From positions 1 through 43,056 of IMG/VR virus record IMGVR_UViG_3300008113_000270: a stretch of 43,056 bases of DNA; one strand, given 5' to 3'. Under the pieces are notes generated by a model, which saw only the letters and a program-made list of their open reading frames with translations, had not been told where the DNA came from and searched no databases. Every line of letters starts with the position of its first letter. The stretch's first letter is position 1. This DNA comes from a virus. The translations under genes and the position numbers were made by a program. Positions 6,961 through 14,619 of the stretch are shown here, piece after piece.

Positions 6961-8485
6961 GGAGTCTTATGATCTTTCCTCGATTCTCCTTGAGCTTGGC
7001 GAAGGCCTCGGGGAGGCGGCCAGAGTCCCTAATTTGTATGACTATCAGCCATCCGATAAGCAGCTCCTCTTCCACAGAGATCATCACCATGATCGTCTCT
7101 ACATCGGCGGGAACAGATCAGGAAAGAGCCTTGGAAGTACTATTGAGGCAATTTGGTGGCTCACCGGTACGCATCCTTATAGACGTACCCCAGATACGCC
7201 CGTTCGAGGACGAGTTGTAGCCGTTGACTTTCTCAACGGAGTGGACAAGATTATCCTGCCGCTCTACAAGCAGTGGCTACCCAAATCCTACCTAATTAAC
7301 GGCAGCTGGGAGCAGAGCTATTCCAAAGAGCGCCACGTGCTCACCTTGAGCAACGGCTCTTTTGTGGAGTTCATGTCCCAGGACCAGGACCTAGACAAGT
7401 TTGCCGGATCATCTAGGCACTTCATCCACTTTGACGAAGAGTGCCCGCAGTCCATATTTAAGGAATGTTTAGCCCGTCTGGTCGATACCGGCGGTGTTTG
7501 GTGGATGAGCCAGACCCCGGTTGAGGGTATGGAATGGATTTACGACGAAATTTATCAGCCAGCCAAGGAAGGATTAAAGGACATTGGAATTGTCGAAGCC
7601 CAAATCACTGATAACCCCTCACTCAGTAAAGAGGCCATCGAGCGATTCCTTGAAATGCTACCACCCGAAGAAAGAGCGGTTCGAGCCAAGGGCCAATACG
7701 TGCATCTCGGAGGGTCGGTTTTTCCGGATTTCTCGCCACTCACACATTGCATCCCTAAAGGAGAGTTTGTCCCCTCAGCTGAGGACAGGATCATTCGGAC
7801 GATGGACTCTGGTTTTACCAATCCAACGGTTTGGCTGTGGCTTGCCATTAGCCCCAATGGCACGATTACAGTTTTTAGAGAACATTATGCAGCTAAGAAA
7901 ACAGTCGAAGAGCATGCCAAGATTGTTAACCAAATTACTAAAGAGATTGAGTCCGAATATGGCTGTGAGGTTTGGCTTACCACGGGAGACCCTGCAATAA
8001 AGCAAACCAAGGAGCACACCGGGACTAGCATTCTGCAGGAATACCAGAAACACGGCATTTACATCTCCGTAGATTCCATTCCTAAAGACCGTAGGATAGG
8101 TCTGCAGAGGATCCAGCAGTACCTTCGTATGAACCCAAAGACCAAAAAGCCTTGGTTAATGATTACGGATGAGTGCCCACATTTGATTGCGGAATTGCCA
8201 AAATTGAAGTGGAAGCGCTGGGCATCTGCTAAAGTAGCAGAGCAAAACAATAAACAAGAGGATATCCGAGACAAGGATAACCACTGTTATGACGCTTTGA
8301 AATACGCCATGACTTTCATGGATGATCTGACGCCAGAACAGCTTTCGGGCAGAGACACTCGAAGTGCGTTCCATAGCGCATTTGCTGAAAGGTTTTCACC
8401 CGTAACCCCACTGTCAGAATACGACGACAGCGATTCTTGGGGTGGTTGGACTAATCCCGGCTCCGTAGGAAACCTGGAAGGTTGA
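6953..8485 (+). CDS. terL: Terminase large subunit
   Basis: 510 aa, the usual length. ATPase domain: Walker A GGNRSGKS at 52-59 and Walker B FIHFDEE with D161/E162. C-terminal RNase-H-like nuclease: candidate metal-binding D285 (MDSGF), D346 (TGDPA) and D447 (CYDALKYA). It cuts and pumps genome DNA into proheads through the portal. GTG start at 6953 overlaps the nuclease-like gene's stop. The partner small subunit is not adjacent; the best candidate is at 27771-28508 on the other strand. Confidence 0.97.
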   Translation: MAKESYDLSSILLELGEGLGEAARVPNLYDYQPSDKQLLFHRDHHHDRLYIGGNRSGKSLGSTIEAIWWLTGTHPYRRTPDTPVRGRVVAVDFLNGVDKIILPLYKQWLPKSYLINGSWEQSYSKERHVLTLSNGSFVEFMSQDQDLDKFAGSSRHFIHFDEECPQSIFKECLARLVDTGGVWWMSQTPVEGMEWIYDEIYQPAKEGLKDIGIVEAQITDNPSLSKEAIERFLEMLPPEERAVRAKGQYVHLGGSVFPDFSPLTHCIPKGEFVPSAEDRIIRTMDSGFTNPTVWLWLAISPNGTITVFREHYAAKKTVEEHAKIVNQITKEIESEYGCEVWLTTGDPAIKQTKEHTGTSILQEYQKHGIYISVDSIPKDRRIGLQRIQQYLRMNPKTKKPWLMITDECPHLIAELPKLKWKRWASAKVAEQNNKQEDIRDKDNHCYDALKYAMTFMDDLTPEQLSGRDTRSAFHSAFAERFSPVTPLSEYDDSDSWGGWTNPGSVGNLEG

Positions 8486-8486
8486 G

Positions 8487-8966
8487 ATGAGCAACTTCGA
8501 CGTAACATTCAGATTTTATGAAAACGGCGCACCGTTCCCCGGGCAGTGCGTTTTCTCTGGCCAGATTACCAATCTTTGGGAAGTCGGGTCAATGGTAATT
8601 CAAGGTAGCCCCGTGCCAGTTTTGCTGGCCGATCGGGTGCTAATTGAGTTAGCTAACTACGCTGGCTTTGTTTCCAAAGATCAGCACGAAAGAGTCGTAA
8701 CCGAACAAGCTGAAATTATCGCCAAGCAGGCAGCTCAGCTTGAGGCAGCACCACAACTACTAAAGGAGCTATCAGCTAATGTCAACAACACTCTTACTGA
8801 TTTCGTCACTGCTTTGGCTGGCATCGCTAGCGACGGTGCTGTTCCTAGCGCTAAAGGTAATAAAGCCGACGCTGGAAGCGCTGAAGCAGACAATGGAGCT
8901 ACAGCTAAGGCAGGACAAGGAAAGAGCAAAAGCACTAAGCCAAGCTCTGAACCTGCTAGCGAGTAA
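8487..8966 (+). CDS. Unknown protein following terminase
   Basis: 159 aa. The N-terminal about 60 residues (VTFRFYENGAPFPGQCVFSG onward) look like a small beta domain; residues 65-115 are helical; the last about 35 are low-complexity Ser/Ala/Lys/Gly and probably disordered. ATG one base after the terminase stop. Its last 188 nt overlap, in another frame, the gene starting at 8779; the disordered tail may be the price of that overlap. Function not recognised. Confidence 0.7.
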   Translation: MSNFDVTFRFYENGAPFPGQCVFSGQITNLWEVGSMVIQGSPVPVLLADRVLIELANYAGFVSKDQHERVVTEQAEIIAKQAAQLEAAPQLLKELSANVNNTLTDFVTALAGIASDGAVPSAKGNKADAGSAEADNGATAKAGQGKSKSTKPSSEPASE

Positions 8967-9135
8967 AGACCCAATAGCCTACCAAATGATTCAGGCAGCC
9001 ACACCGGCACCTGTTGAAAATGCTGGGTATAATGGACCTTACGTAGCAGGTGAAGAATATGAGCTCCTTTTGCAATATCAAGCACAGCAAGACAGGCTCT
9101 GGAAAGATATGGATTTAAGCGATGGCGACGAATAG
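8779..9135 (+). CDS. Single-pass membrane/coiled-coil protein overlapping its upstream gene
   Basis: 118 aa. A strong hydrophobic segment at residues 4-27 (LLLISSLLWLASLATVLFLAL), then a charged helix (about 30-65) including ALNLLASKDPIAYQMIQA, a pattern often met in small phage proteins between terminase and portal. SD AAAGGAG is 10 nt before the ATG although it lies inside the preceding gene. It overlaps that gene by 188 nt and the portal gene by 14 nt. Topology suggests an inner-membrane anchor with a cytoplasmic helix; a role in lysis or ejection is not shown. Confidence 0.72.
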   Translation: MSTTLLLISSLLWLASLATVLFLALKVIKPTLEALKQTMELQLRQDKERAKALSQALNLLASKDPIAYQMIQAATPAPVENAGYNGPYVAGEEYELLLQYQAQQDRLWKDMDLSDGDE

Positions 9136-11272
9136 TATCGACGATCAGCTCGCACAGGAGCTAAACGACTCTTACGAGAAGATTCCAAAGGCAGAACAGG
9201 CCGGCGAGCTTGTTGATAATGAAATCCTTAAGAAATTTAAGAAGCAGGACCAGTCCAAGAAGCTAGTCGCCTGGGTGCGATCTGAGTACGATAAGTGCAA
9301 GAGCGCCCGCAAAACTGAAGAAAATGACTGGTACCTACAGCTTGCTTTTTACAACGGATATCAGTATCACGACTGGCGAACTGTATCTGGTAAGCAGGGC
9401 CTAGTCGAAGAGCCAAACCCAGCCAACCTCCCACGTATCACCGTCAATCGCATCGAGCCAGTTATTCGTACAGAAATCGCAAAGACAACTGCTCAGAAGC
9501 CATCGGCAACTGTTGTTCCTGCATCTAACGATGAGGATGACCTGCTATCTGCCACTGCCGGCGAGCAGGTTTGGGAGTCCATTTACGACAACAACAAATT
9601 CCAGACTGACATCCTTCAGAAAGCAGAGTTCTGGCGAGCAATCACTGGCAACGGTTTTATCAAAACTTATTGGGATGCAAGTAAAAAAGTTTATGAGTCG
9701 GTAAAAACAATCGACCCACTAACTGGCGAGCCTCGCACTGAGCGCAGACTCTCTCACGTCGGTGACGTTGTTCAGGATGTTGTATCACCATTTCATCTAT
9801 ACGTGCCAGACCTTTCAGAGGAAGACATTGAGCGCCAGCCATACGTGCTAAATGTTTACACCAAATCAGAAGAATGGGTTCGCCAAATGTTTGGCGCTGT
9901 TCTTCCAAAAGACTTCAAACCAAGCAAGGTGGCAGCAAGTGAAATTCAAGACGCTTCTCTTATGGATCTTCGTGGTATCGATAATGCTAAGCCTGATGCC
10001 GTTCTAATGATCGAGATGTGGGTCAAGCCTGGTGCAAACAAGTGGCTACCTAATGGTGGACTTGTTACCATTGTTGACACCGAAATCGTTCAGTATTCAG
10101 ACACCGGCATTCCTTACCACCACGGTCAGTTCCCATTTGCTCACCTGCAAGGTATTTCGAATGGAAAGTTTTACCGTCGCTCTGTAATCAAGAACTTGAT
10201 TCCATTGCAGCGTGAATACAACAGAACCCGCTCACAGATTATCCACGCAAAGAACCTGATGGCAAAGCCTCAGATGATGTACGACGAGGGCTCAGTTGAC
10301 CCACGTAAAATCACAGCACGTGCTGGTATCTGGATCCCAGTTCGCCCAGGTTTCTCAAAGCCAACCCCCGTACCCATTCAGCCACTTCCCAGCTACGTAA
10401 TTCAGGAAGTTCAGCAGCTACAAGTTGACTTCGAAGATCTTTCGGGTCAGCACCAAATCTCTCGAGGCGAAGGCGGTGGCGTAACAGCTGCAACTGCCCT
10501 TGCTTACTTGGGAGAGCGTGACGATGCTTACTTGGTGACTGTCTTCCACAGCATTGAGGCTGCAGTTGAAAAGGTTGCTCGCCAATCTCTAAGCCTGTTT
10601 GTTCAGTACGTAGAAGAAGCCAGAATGGTAAAGATTACTGGTGCCGACGGATCATTTGACGCCATGATGCTTTCTGGCGCAGATATTGCATCTGGAACCG
10701 ACATCCGTGTCGAGTCTGGCTCAGCACTGCCTACCAGCAAGGCTGCACGTCAAGCCTTAGTCACCGAATGGATGAAGATGGGCTTCATTCCTCCAGAGGA
10801 TGGCTTGCGAGTTCTCGAGATGGGCATGCTCAAGCAGTACTACAACACAATCAAGATCGACGAAAACGCAGCTCAGCGAGAAAACTTGATGATGAAGAGG
10901 ATTACAGAAGAGATGCTTCAGGAGCTAGAAGCAGCTTGGAACGAAGGGGCTGCACTAGGCGACCAAGACAAGGTCGACCCCAACACCGGCAGACCTTTGC
11001 AGGTCCCTCCGATGGTGTCTGTAAACTCATGGGACAACCACGCAGTACACATCGAAGTACACAACCGCTTCCGCAAGTCTCAGGCCTTCCAGCTTCTACC
11101 AGAAGTTGTCAGGGCAGAGTTCCAGAAGCACATCGCCCTACACGAGCAAACTTTGGCAGAGGCTCAGATGGCGCAACTACAAATGCAGCAGATTGCTGCA
11201 CCACAGACTTCCCAGGCAGGTGCCGTCGAGGCTCCTCTCCAGTCTGGGATGACCGAAGAACAATTAGGATAG
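9122..11272 (+). CDS. Portal protein (P22-type)
   Basis: 716 aa, in the range of P22-like portals. The N-terminal EEDWxxxLxFYNGxQ-like segment (NDWYLQLAFYNGYQY, about residues 64-79), the central NRTRSQIIHAKNLMAKPQMM helix region and a C-terminal Gln-rich helix (barrel-like) are typical. Twelve copies form the ring that the terminase docks on and through which DNA enters and leaves. It lies directly between the terminase and scaffold genes. Confidence 0.93.
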   Translation: MATNSIDDQLAQELNDSYEKIPKAEQAGELVDNEILKKFKKQDQSKKLVAWVRSEYDKCKSARKTEENDWYLQLAFYNGYQYHDWRTVSGKQGLVEEPNPANLPRITVNRIEPVIRTEIAKTTAQKPSATVVPASNDEDDLLSATAGEQVWESIYDNNKFQTDILQKAEFWRAITGNGFIKTYWDASKKVYESVKTIDPLTGEPRTERRLSHVGDVVQDVVSPFHLYVPDLSEEDIERQPYVLNVYTKSEEWVRQMFGAVLPKDFKPSKVAASEIQDASLMDLRGIDNAKPDAVLMIEMWVKPGANKWLPNGGLVTIVDTEIVQYSDTGIPYHHGQFPFAHLQGISNGKFYRRSVIKNLIPLQREYNRTRSQIIHAKNLMAKPQMMYDEGSVDPRKITARAGIWIPVRPGFSKPTPVPIQPLPSYVIQEVQQLQVDFEDLSGQHQISRGEGGGVTAATALAYLGERDDAYLVTVFHSIEAAVEKVARQSLSLFVQYVEEARMVKITGADGSFDAMMLSGADIASGTDIRVESGSALPTSKAARQALVTEWMKMGFIPPEDGLRVLEMGMLKQYYNTIKIDENAAQRENLMMKRITEEMLQELEAAWNEGAALGDQDKVDPNTGRPLQVPPMVSVNSWDNHAVHIEVHNRFRKSQAFQLLPEVVRAEFQKHIALHEQTLAEAQMAQLQMQQIAAPQTSQAGAVEAPLQSGMTEEQLG

Positions 11273-11281
11273 GAGACGACA

Positions 11282-12145
11282 ATGTCCGAAAACGAAAACA
11301 GCCTACCCGTCGAGGAGCCACAAGTTAGTGAAGCTCCTGCGGTTGAGGCCCCAGAAGCACCACAGGCACCTGCTACAGAAGAATCAAAGGTTCACCCTGC
11401 TTACGAAAAATTATTGGCCGAGCTTCCAGAAGCGTGGCACAACAAGGTTATTCCCCACCTGCAAGAGCAAGACAAGTATTTCCAGCAGCAGCTTGAGAAG
11501 TACACTCCATTCAAGGAGTTCATGGAGTATGACCCAAACGTTCTCCGTGACAGCCTAAAGCTCGCTGACGTAGCAGTAAATGACCCAGTTGCCCTTTACC
11601 GCAACTTGGCAGATCACCTACGCAACCAGGGCCTTATCGAGCAGGCGGCCGAAGCTGACCGTGCAGCAGATGACGCTGAAGATGGCGAAAAGGTGGATCT
11701 TGACGATTACGAGATCGATCCAGCTATTAAGAAGGAATTTGAGCGTAGGGATGCTTTGCTACAGCAGCAGCAGGAAATGCTAGAAAGCATCGAATACGAG
11801 AAGCAGGTAGCCGAAGAAACTAAGGCCCTTGAGTCTGAAATTCAGGAAATTACCAGCAAGTACAACATTCCAGATGCCACAATGGACAAGATCCTAAGGC
11901 TAATGGAAGTACAGCTTGAGCGTGGTGAAGATGCGACTGTATATACTGCGGCTCGTGAATTGGCTGAAATTACTGGAATTAAGTACCAGCTTCGCACCGA
12001 TCTTCCTAGAGAAGAGGCCCCGATTGTCGCCGGCAGCAGTGGCGGCGCTGGCATTCCAGCTGAAAGACTTTCAGTTCCTAAGGATGAAAAAGGCAAGCGC
12101 CAAATGCTAGAGCAGATGTTCCAAGCTCAGCTAAGGGCTCAGTAG
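11282..12145 (+). CDS. Scaffolding protein
   Basis: 287 aa, highly acidic and helical, with a Pro/Glu/Ala-rich disordered N-terminus (about 1-35), long coiled-coil stretches (about 125-200, including ALLQQQQEMLESIEYEKQ), a GSSGGAG linker and a basic C-terminal helix (KGKRQMLEQMFQAQLRAQ) like the capsid-binding end of scaffolds. It sits between the portal and capsid genes and is followed by a strong hairpin. SD GGAG precedes ATG 11282. Confidence 0.88.
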   Translation: MSENENSLPVEEPQVSEAPAVEAPEAPQAPATEESKVHPAYEKLLAELPEAWHNKVIPHLQEQDKYFQQQLEKYTPFKEFMEYDPNVLRDSLKLADVAVNDPVALYRNLADHLRNQGLIEQAAEADRAADDAEDGEKVDLDDYEIDPAIKKEFERRDALLQQQQEMLESIEYEKQVAEETKALESEIQEITSKYNIPDATMDKILRLMEVQLERGEDATVYTAARELAEITGIKYQLRTDLPREEAPIVAGSSGGAGIPAERLSVPKDEKGKRQMLEQMFQAQLRAQ

Positions 12146-12155
12146 TAATTAAACT

Positions 12156-12188
12156 AGCAAGCCCCGGGTAAATGCCCGGGGCATTGCT
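12156..12188 (+). terminator. Strong stem-loop between scaffold and capsid genes
   Basis: GCCCCGGG (12161-12168), 6-nt loop, CCCGGGGC (12175-12182), extended by AGCAA/TTGCT with one bulged base. It lacks a clear T-run, so it is more likely an attenuator, a leaky terminator or an mRNA 3'-end protector that sets the scaffold/capsid ratio than a full stop. Confidence 0.65.
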
Positions 12189-12276
12189 GTTTCTATGGTA
12201 AAATCGAGTACGTCAAGTACAGCTGCTCAAGGCAGTCAGGGCTCCGGACGATCCAATAATCCAATCTTTTAATCAG

Positions 12277-12289
12277 GAGTTAAAAACTC
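12277..12289 (+). promoter_or_regulatory. Small hairpin overlapping the capsid ribosome site
   Basis: GAGTT-AAA-AACTC immediately precedes the capsid ATG and takes in part of its SD (CAGGAG at 12274-12279). It is short and may be fortuitous. The capsid leader from 12189 to 12289 otherwise holds no obvious gene; a TAAAAT hexamer (about 12197) is a weak -10 candidate without a matching -35. Confidence 0.3.
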
Positions 12290-13522
12290 ATGGCAGGACA
12301 ATCAATTCTGACCTTTGCCTCCGAAGCGATTAAGTTGGTATATGGCGACCTTCACGAGCAGCTAAGGGACAAGAACCCTGCGCTACAGCTGATTGAGTCT
12401 TCATCCGCTAACATCACCCGCAACGGTAAAGAGGTCATCTTCGACACTCACATCGGACGTAACCAAGGTATTGGTGCACGTGGCGTTCGTGAGAAGCTAC
12501 CTACTGCTGGTGCTCAGAAGTACAAGCAGGCTCACCTATACTTGACCAACCTTTACGGTGCAATCGAGGTAGATGGCCAGCTATTCGAGCAGGCTGCAGA
12601 GGACTACCAGGCATTCATCAACGTTGTAGACATGGAAATCACCGGTCTAAAGCGTGACCTATCTGTTGACCTAAACCGTCAGGTTTACGGCGACGGATCC
12701 GGAAAGCTTGCAGTTGTAACGGCTCAGCCTTCAGCAACTACCCTAACCGTAGACTCAGTTCACTGGCTACAGGTCGGTATGACCATTGACGTTGTTGACC
12801 CAACTACTGGTGTCAAGCAGCAGTCAGGTGCCGCTTCCTCGATCGAGATTCTTGCGATCAACGAAGACACCAAGGTCATCACTGTAAACTCTGGTGTACT
12901 CGGAACCTTCAACACCAACATCAGCGCAAACGACGTTCTAGTTCGTTCCTCAAACGGAGTAAACAACTTCGGCAAGGAGTGGACAGGTCTGGCAGCTATT
13001 GTTGACGACGCAACCGAACTGCACGAGATCGACCCAGCTGAGTACCCAGTATGGAAGGCAACCAAGAAGACTCTTGGAACTGTCGGAGTTCCAGGTACTT
13101 TGACTGAGCTAGCCCTCATCAACCTCGTACAGAGCGTTGACAAGCAGGGTGGCGACGTTGACGTAATGCTAGCAAGCCCAGGCGTTTTCAACGCTTACTG
13201 GAACCTGCTGCAGGGTCTACGTCAGTTCACCAACGGTGCAACTCTGACCGGTGGACAGCGAGCATTCTCATTCGACGCATTGGGCAAGCCAATCAAGTTC
13301 GTATCAGATTACGCTGCTCCTAAGGGCACCCTATACGCTCTATCCTCCAAGGAAATCGTGCTTAACCGTAAGCGTGACTGGGCTTGGATGGACCGTGACG
13401 GCTCAATGTGGTCAAAGGTCGCTGACACTGACGCATACGAGGCTCGTTACTTCCAGTACAGCCAGCTTGGAACCTACCGCAGAAACGCACACGCGGTACT
13501 TTCCAACATCGCTGAGCTGTAA
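12290..13522 (+). CDS. Major capsid protein
   Basis: 410 aa. HK97-fold-type capsid of P22/N4-related phages: LVYGDLHEQLRDKNPALQLI near the N-terminus, an RGVREKLPTAGAQKYKQA segment (E-loop-like), a beta-rich insertion of about residues 140-225 (ATTLTVDSVHWLQVGMTIDV), and C-terminal helices with KRDWAWMDRDGSMW and DAYEARYFQYSQLGTYRRNAH. Position after the scaffold and between two hairpins fits high expression. Codon use is strongly biased to C-ending codons relative to neighbours, as expected for the most abundant protein. Confidence 0.95.
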   Translation: MAGQSILTFASEAIKLVYGDLHEQLRDKNPALQLIESSSANITRNGKEVIFDTHIGRNQGIGARGVREKLPTAGAQKYKQAHLYLTNLYGAIEVDGQLFEQAAEDYQAFINVVDMEITGLKRDLSVDLNRQVYGDGSGKLAVVTAQPSATTLTVDSVHWLQVGMTIDVVDPTTGVKQQSGAASSIEILAINEDTKVITVNSGVLGTFNTNISANDVLVRSSNGVNNFGKEWTGLAAIVDDATELHEIDPAEYPVWKATKKTLGTVGVPGTLTELALINLVQSVDKQGGDVDVMLASPGVFNAYWNLLQGLRQFTNGATLTGGQRAFSFDALGKPIKFVSDYAAPKGTLYALSSKEIVLNRKRDWAWMDRDGSMWSKVADTDAYEARYFQYSQLGTYRRNAHAVLSNIAEL

Positions 13523-13536
13523 AAAGCAAAAAACTG

Positions 13537-13578
13537 CCCGCTGGGCCAGGGCCGTCTCACCTGGCTCAGCGGGTTTTT
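13537..13578 (+). terminator. Rho-independent terminator after the capsid gene
   Basis: A 14-bp stem (13537-13550 with 13560-13573, one G-U pair), 9-nt loop and TTTTTCTT tail. A-rich sequence before the stem could let it act on the other strand too. Genes resume 31 nt later with a strong SD (AAGGAG), so some read-through or a second promoter must serve the connectors. Confidence 0.9.
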
Positions 13579-13608
13579 CTTACTACAATAGAACGGTAAG
13601 GAGACATC

Positions 13609-14031
13609 ATGGCATACATTGAATTTAACAAAATAGACGGACTTTACACTGATTACCAGCGCAGAGTAGCCGCTGTAATTAAGGACATTTTTCCTACCGT
13701 CAGGCTTATTAAGTTAGACAGCCTGCACCCAAGCTTTAACCCAGAACAACCCTTCGCCCTTGTTGACGAACCGCATATGCTTCCATCCTATGTAATCCGG
13801 ACCCTTCCAGAGTCTGAGATTGATCACCGCCTAGTTGCTTGGTTGGTAGACAACAACACAGCAGATCCAAACTCAAAAGTAAACAGACTTCACATTTTAG
13901 AGATGGCTCACAGGGCTGTTGAGGCCAAACGTGAGGTAGAATGGCTAGAGGAGCGGCGAGACGTCATGAAGTCAATCATGAAGTCAAAGAAACACGAGTA
14001 CAAGCACGACGGAAAGGTGCTTAGGAAATAA
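13609..14031 (+). CDS. Conserved-type virion or connector-region protein
   Basis: 140 aa, no recognised domain. Mixed N-terminal half (residues 10-80, including TVRLIKLDSLHPSFNPEQPF), then a long charged helix (about 95-135, AHRAVEAKREVEWLEERRDV) with a basic end. It lies between the capsid terminator and the adaptor gene and its last base overlaps the next ATG (TAATG), so it is probably translated with the connector set. A head-completion or structural role is inferred from place only. Confidence 0.7.
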   Translation: MAYIEFNKIDGLYTDYQRRVAAVIKDIFPTVRLIKLDSLHPSFNPEQPFALVDEPHMLPSYVIRTLPESEIDHRLVAWLVDNNTADPNSKVNRLHILEMAHRAVEAKREVEWLEERRDVMKSIMKSKKHEYKHDGKVLRK

Positions 14032-14375
14032 TGCCAGCAGAAATTTTCTCCTTTACCGCCCTAGATGTCATCCAAAGAGTCAAAACTCAGTTTGGTGACA
14101 ACTCCGGTGCGCAGCTAACTGACGACGTCATCCTTCGCTGGATCAACGATGGTCAGCAAGAGATCGTAAACAATAACCCTGTTCTAAAGGACACCAAGCT
14201 GTCCAACATCGTAGCTGGACAGGCTGAGTACACTTTCCCAGCAGACAAGGTCCAGTACATTGAGGCTCTTTATGTTGATGGCCGCCCTGTAAAGAACCTA
14301 TCGCCTCAAAGCTTCCGTGACTTCATTCTCTCGGACGATCCTAAGCGCACCGCAAACTCCAAGTACCCAGCTTGA
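14031..14375 (+). CDS. Head-tail adaptor, N-terminal portion (split gene)
   Basis: 114 aa. FTALDVIQRVKTQFGD (helical), ILRWINDGQQEIVNNNP and AGQAEYTFPADKVQYIEALYVDG are the N-terminal features of podoviral adaptor/head-completion proteins, which normally run to about 180-210 aa. Here the frame stops at SKYPA, just where the middle beta region should begin, and the C-terminal half appears in the next frame (14317-14619). A deletion with frame change, a sequence error or recoding could explain it. Confidence 0.75.
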   Translation: MPAEIFSFTALDVIQRVKTQFGDNSGAQLTDDVILRWINDGQQEIVNNNPVLKDTKLSNIVAGQAEYTFPADKVQYIEALYVDGRPVKNLSPQSFRDFILSDDPKRTANSKYPA

Positions 14376-14619
14376 GTACGTCAAGATGCCTACCCCTGTA
14401 GCTTCCGCTGGCAGCCCGCTTGGCGTTCCAGACAGGTACTTAACCCACTTGGTCAACTACTGCATGATGCAGGCCCTAGAGTATGACGAAAATTATTCAG
14501 CAGCTCAACTAAAAATGGCACAGTTTAGAGACGGACTGGACAGGTTGAACTACAAGGAGAACATCTCCCAATCTGACATGTACCCAGGCGTCTCTCCGGA
14601 TATAAACGACTATGTCTGA
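14317..14619 (+). CDS. Head-tail adaptor, C-terminal portion (+1 frame)
   Basis: The open frame is 100 aa, but only about residues 19-100 look like protein of this family: LEYVKMPTPVA, then GVPDRYLTHLVNYCMMQALEYDENYSAAQLKMAQFRDGL, the helical C-terminal end of adaptors. The first 18 residues overprint the upstream gene and there is no SD at 14317, so the annotated start is doubtful. The section joining the two halves (about 25-35 residues in relatives) seems missing. It overlaps the tail gene by 8 nt. Confidence 0.6.
   Translation: MTSFSRTILSAPQTPSTQLEYVKMPTPVASAGSPLGVPDRYLTHLVNYCMMQALEYDENYSAAQLKMAQFRDGLDRLNYKENISQSDMYPGVSPDINDYV

Noticed and set aside
10768-11328. 186-aa plus-strand frame over the portal 3' end
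   Set aside because: It overprints the portal and scaffold genes, has Arg/Ser-rich composition and no SD.
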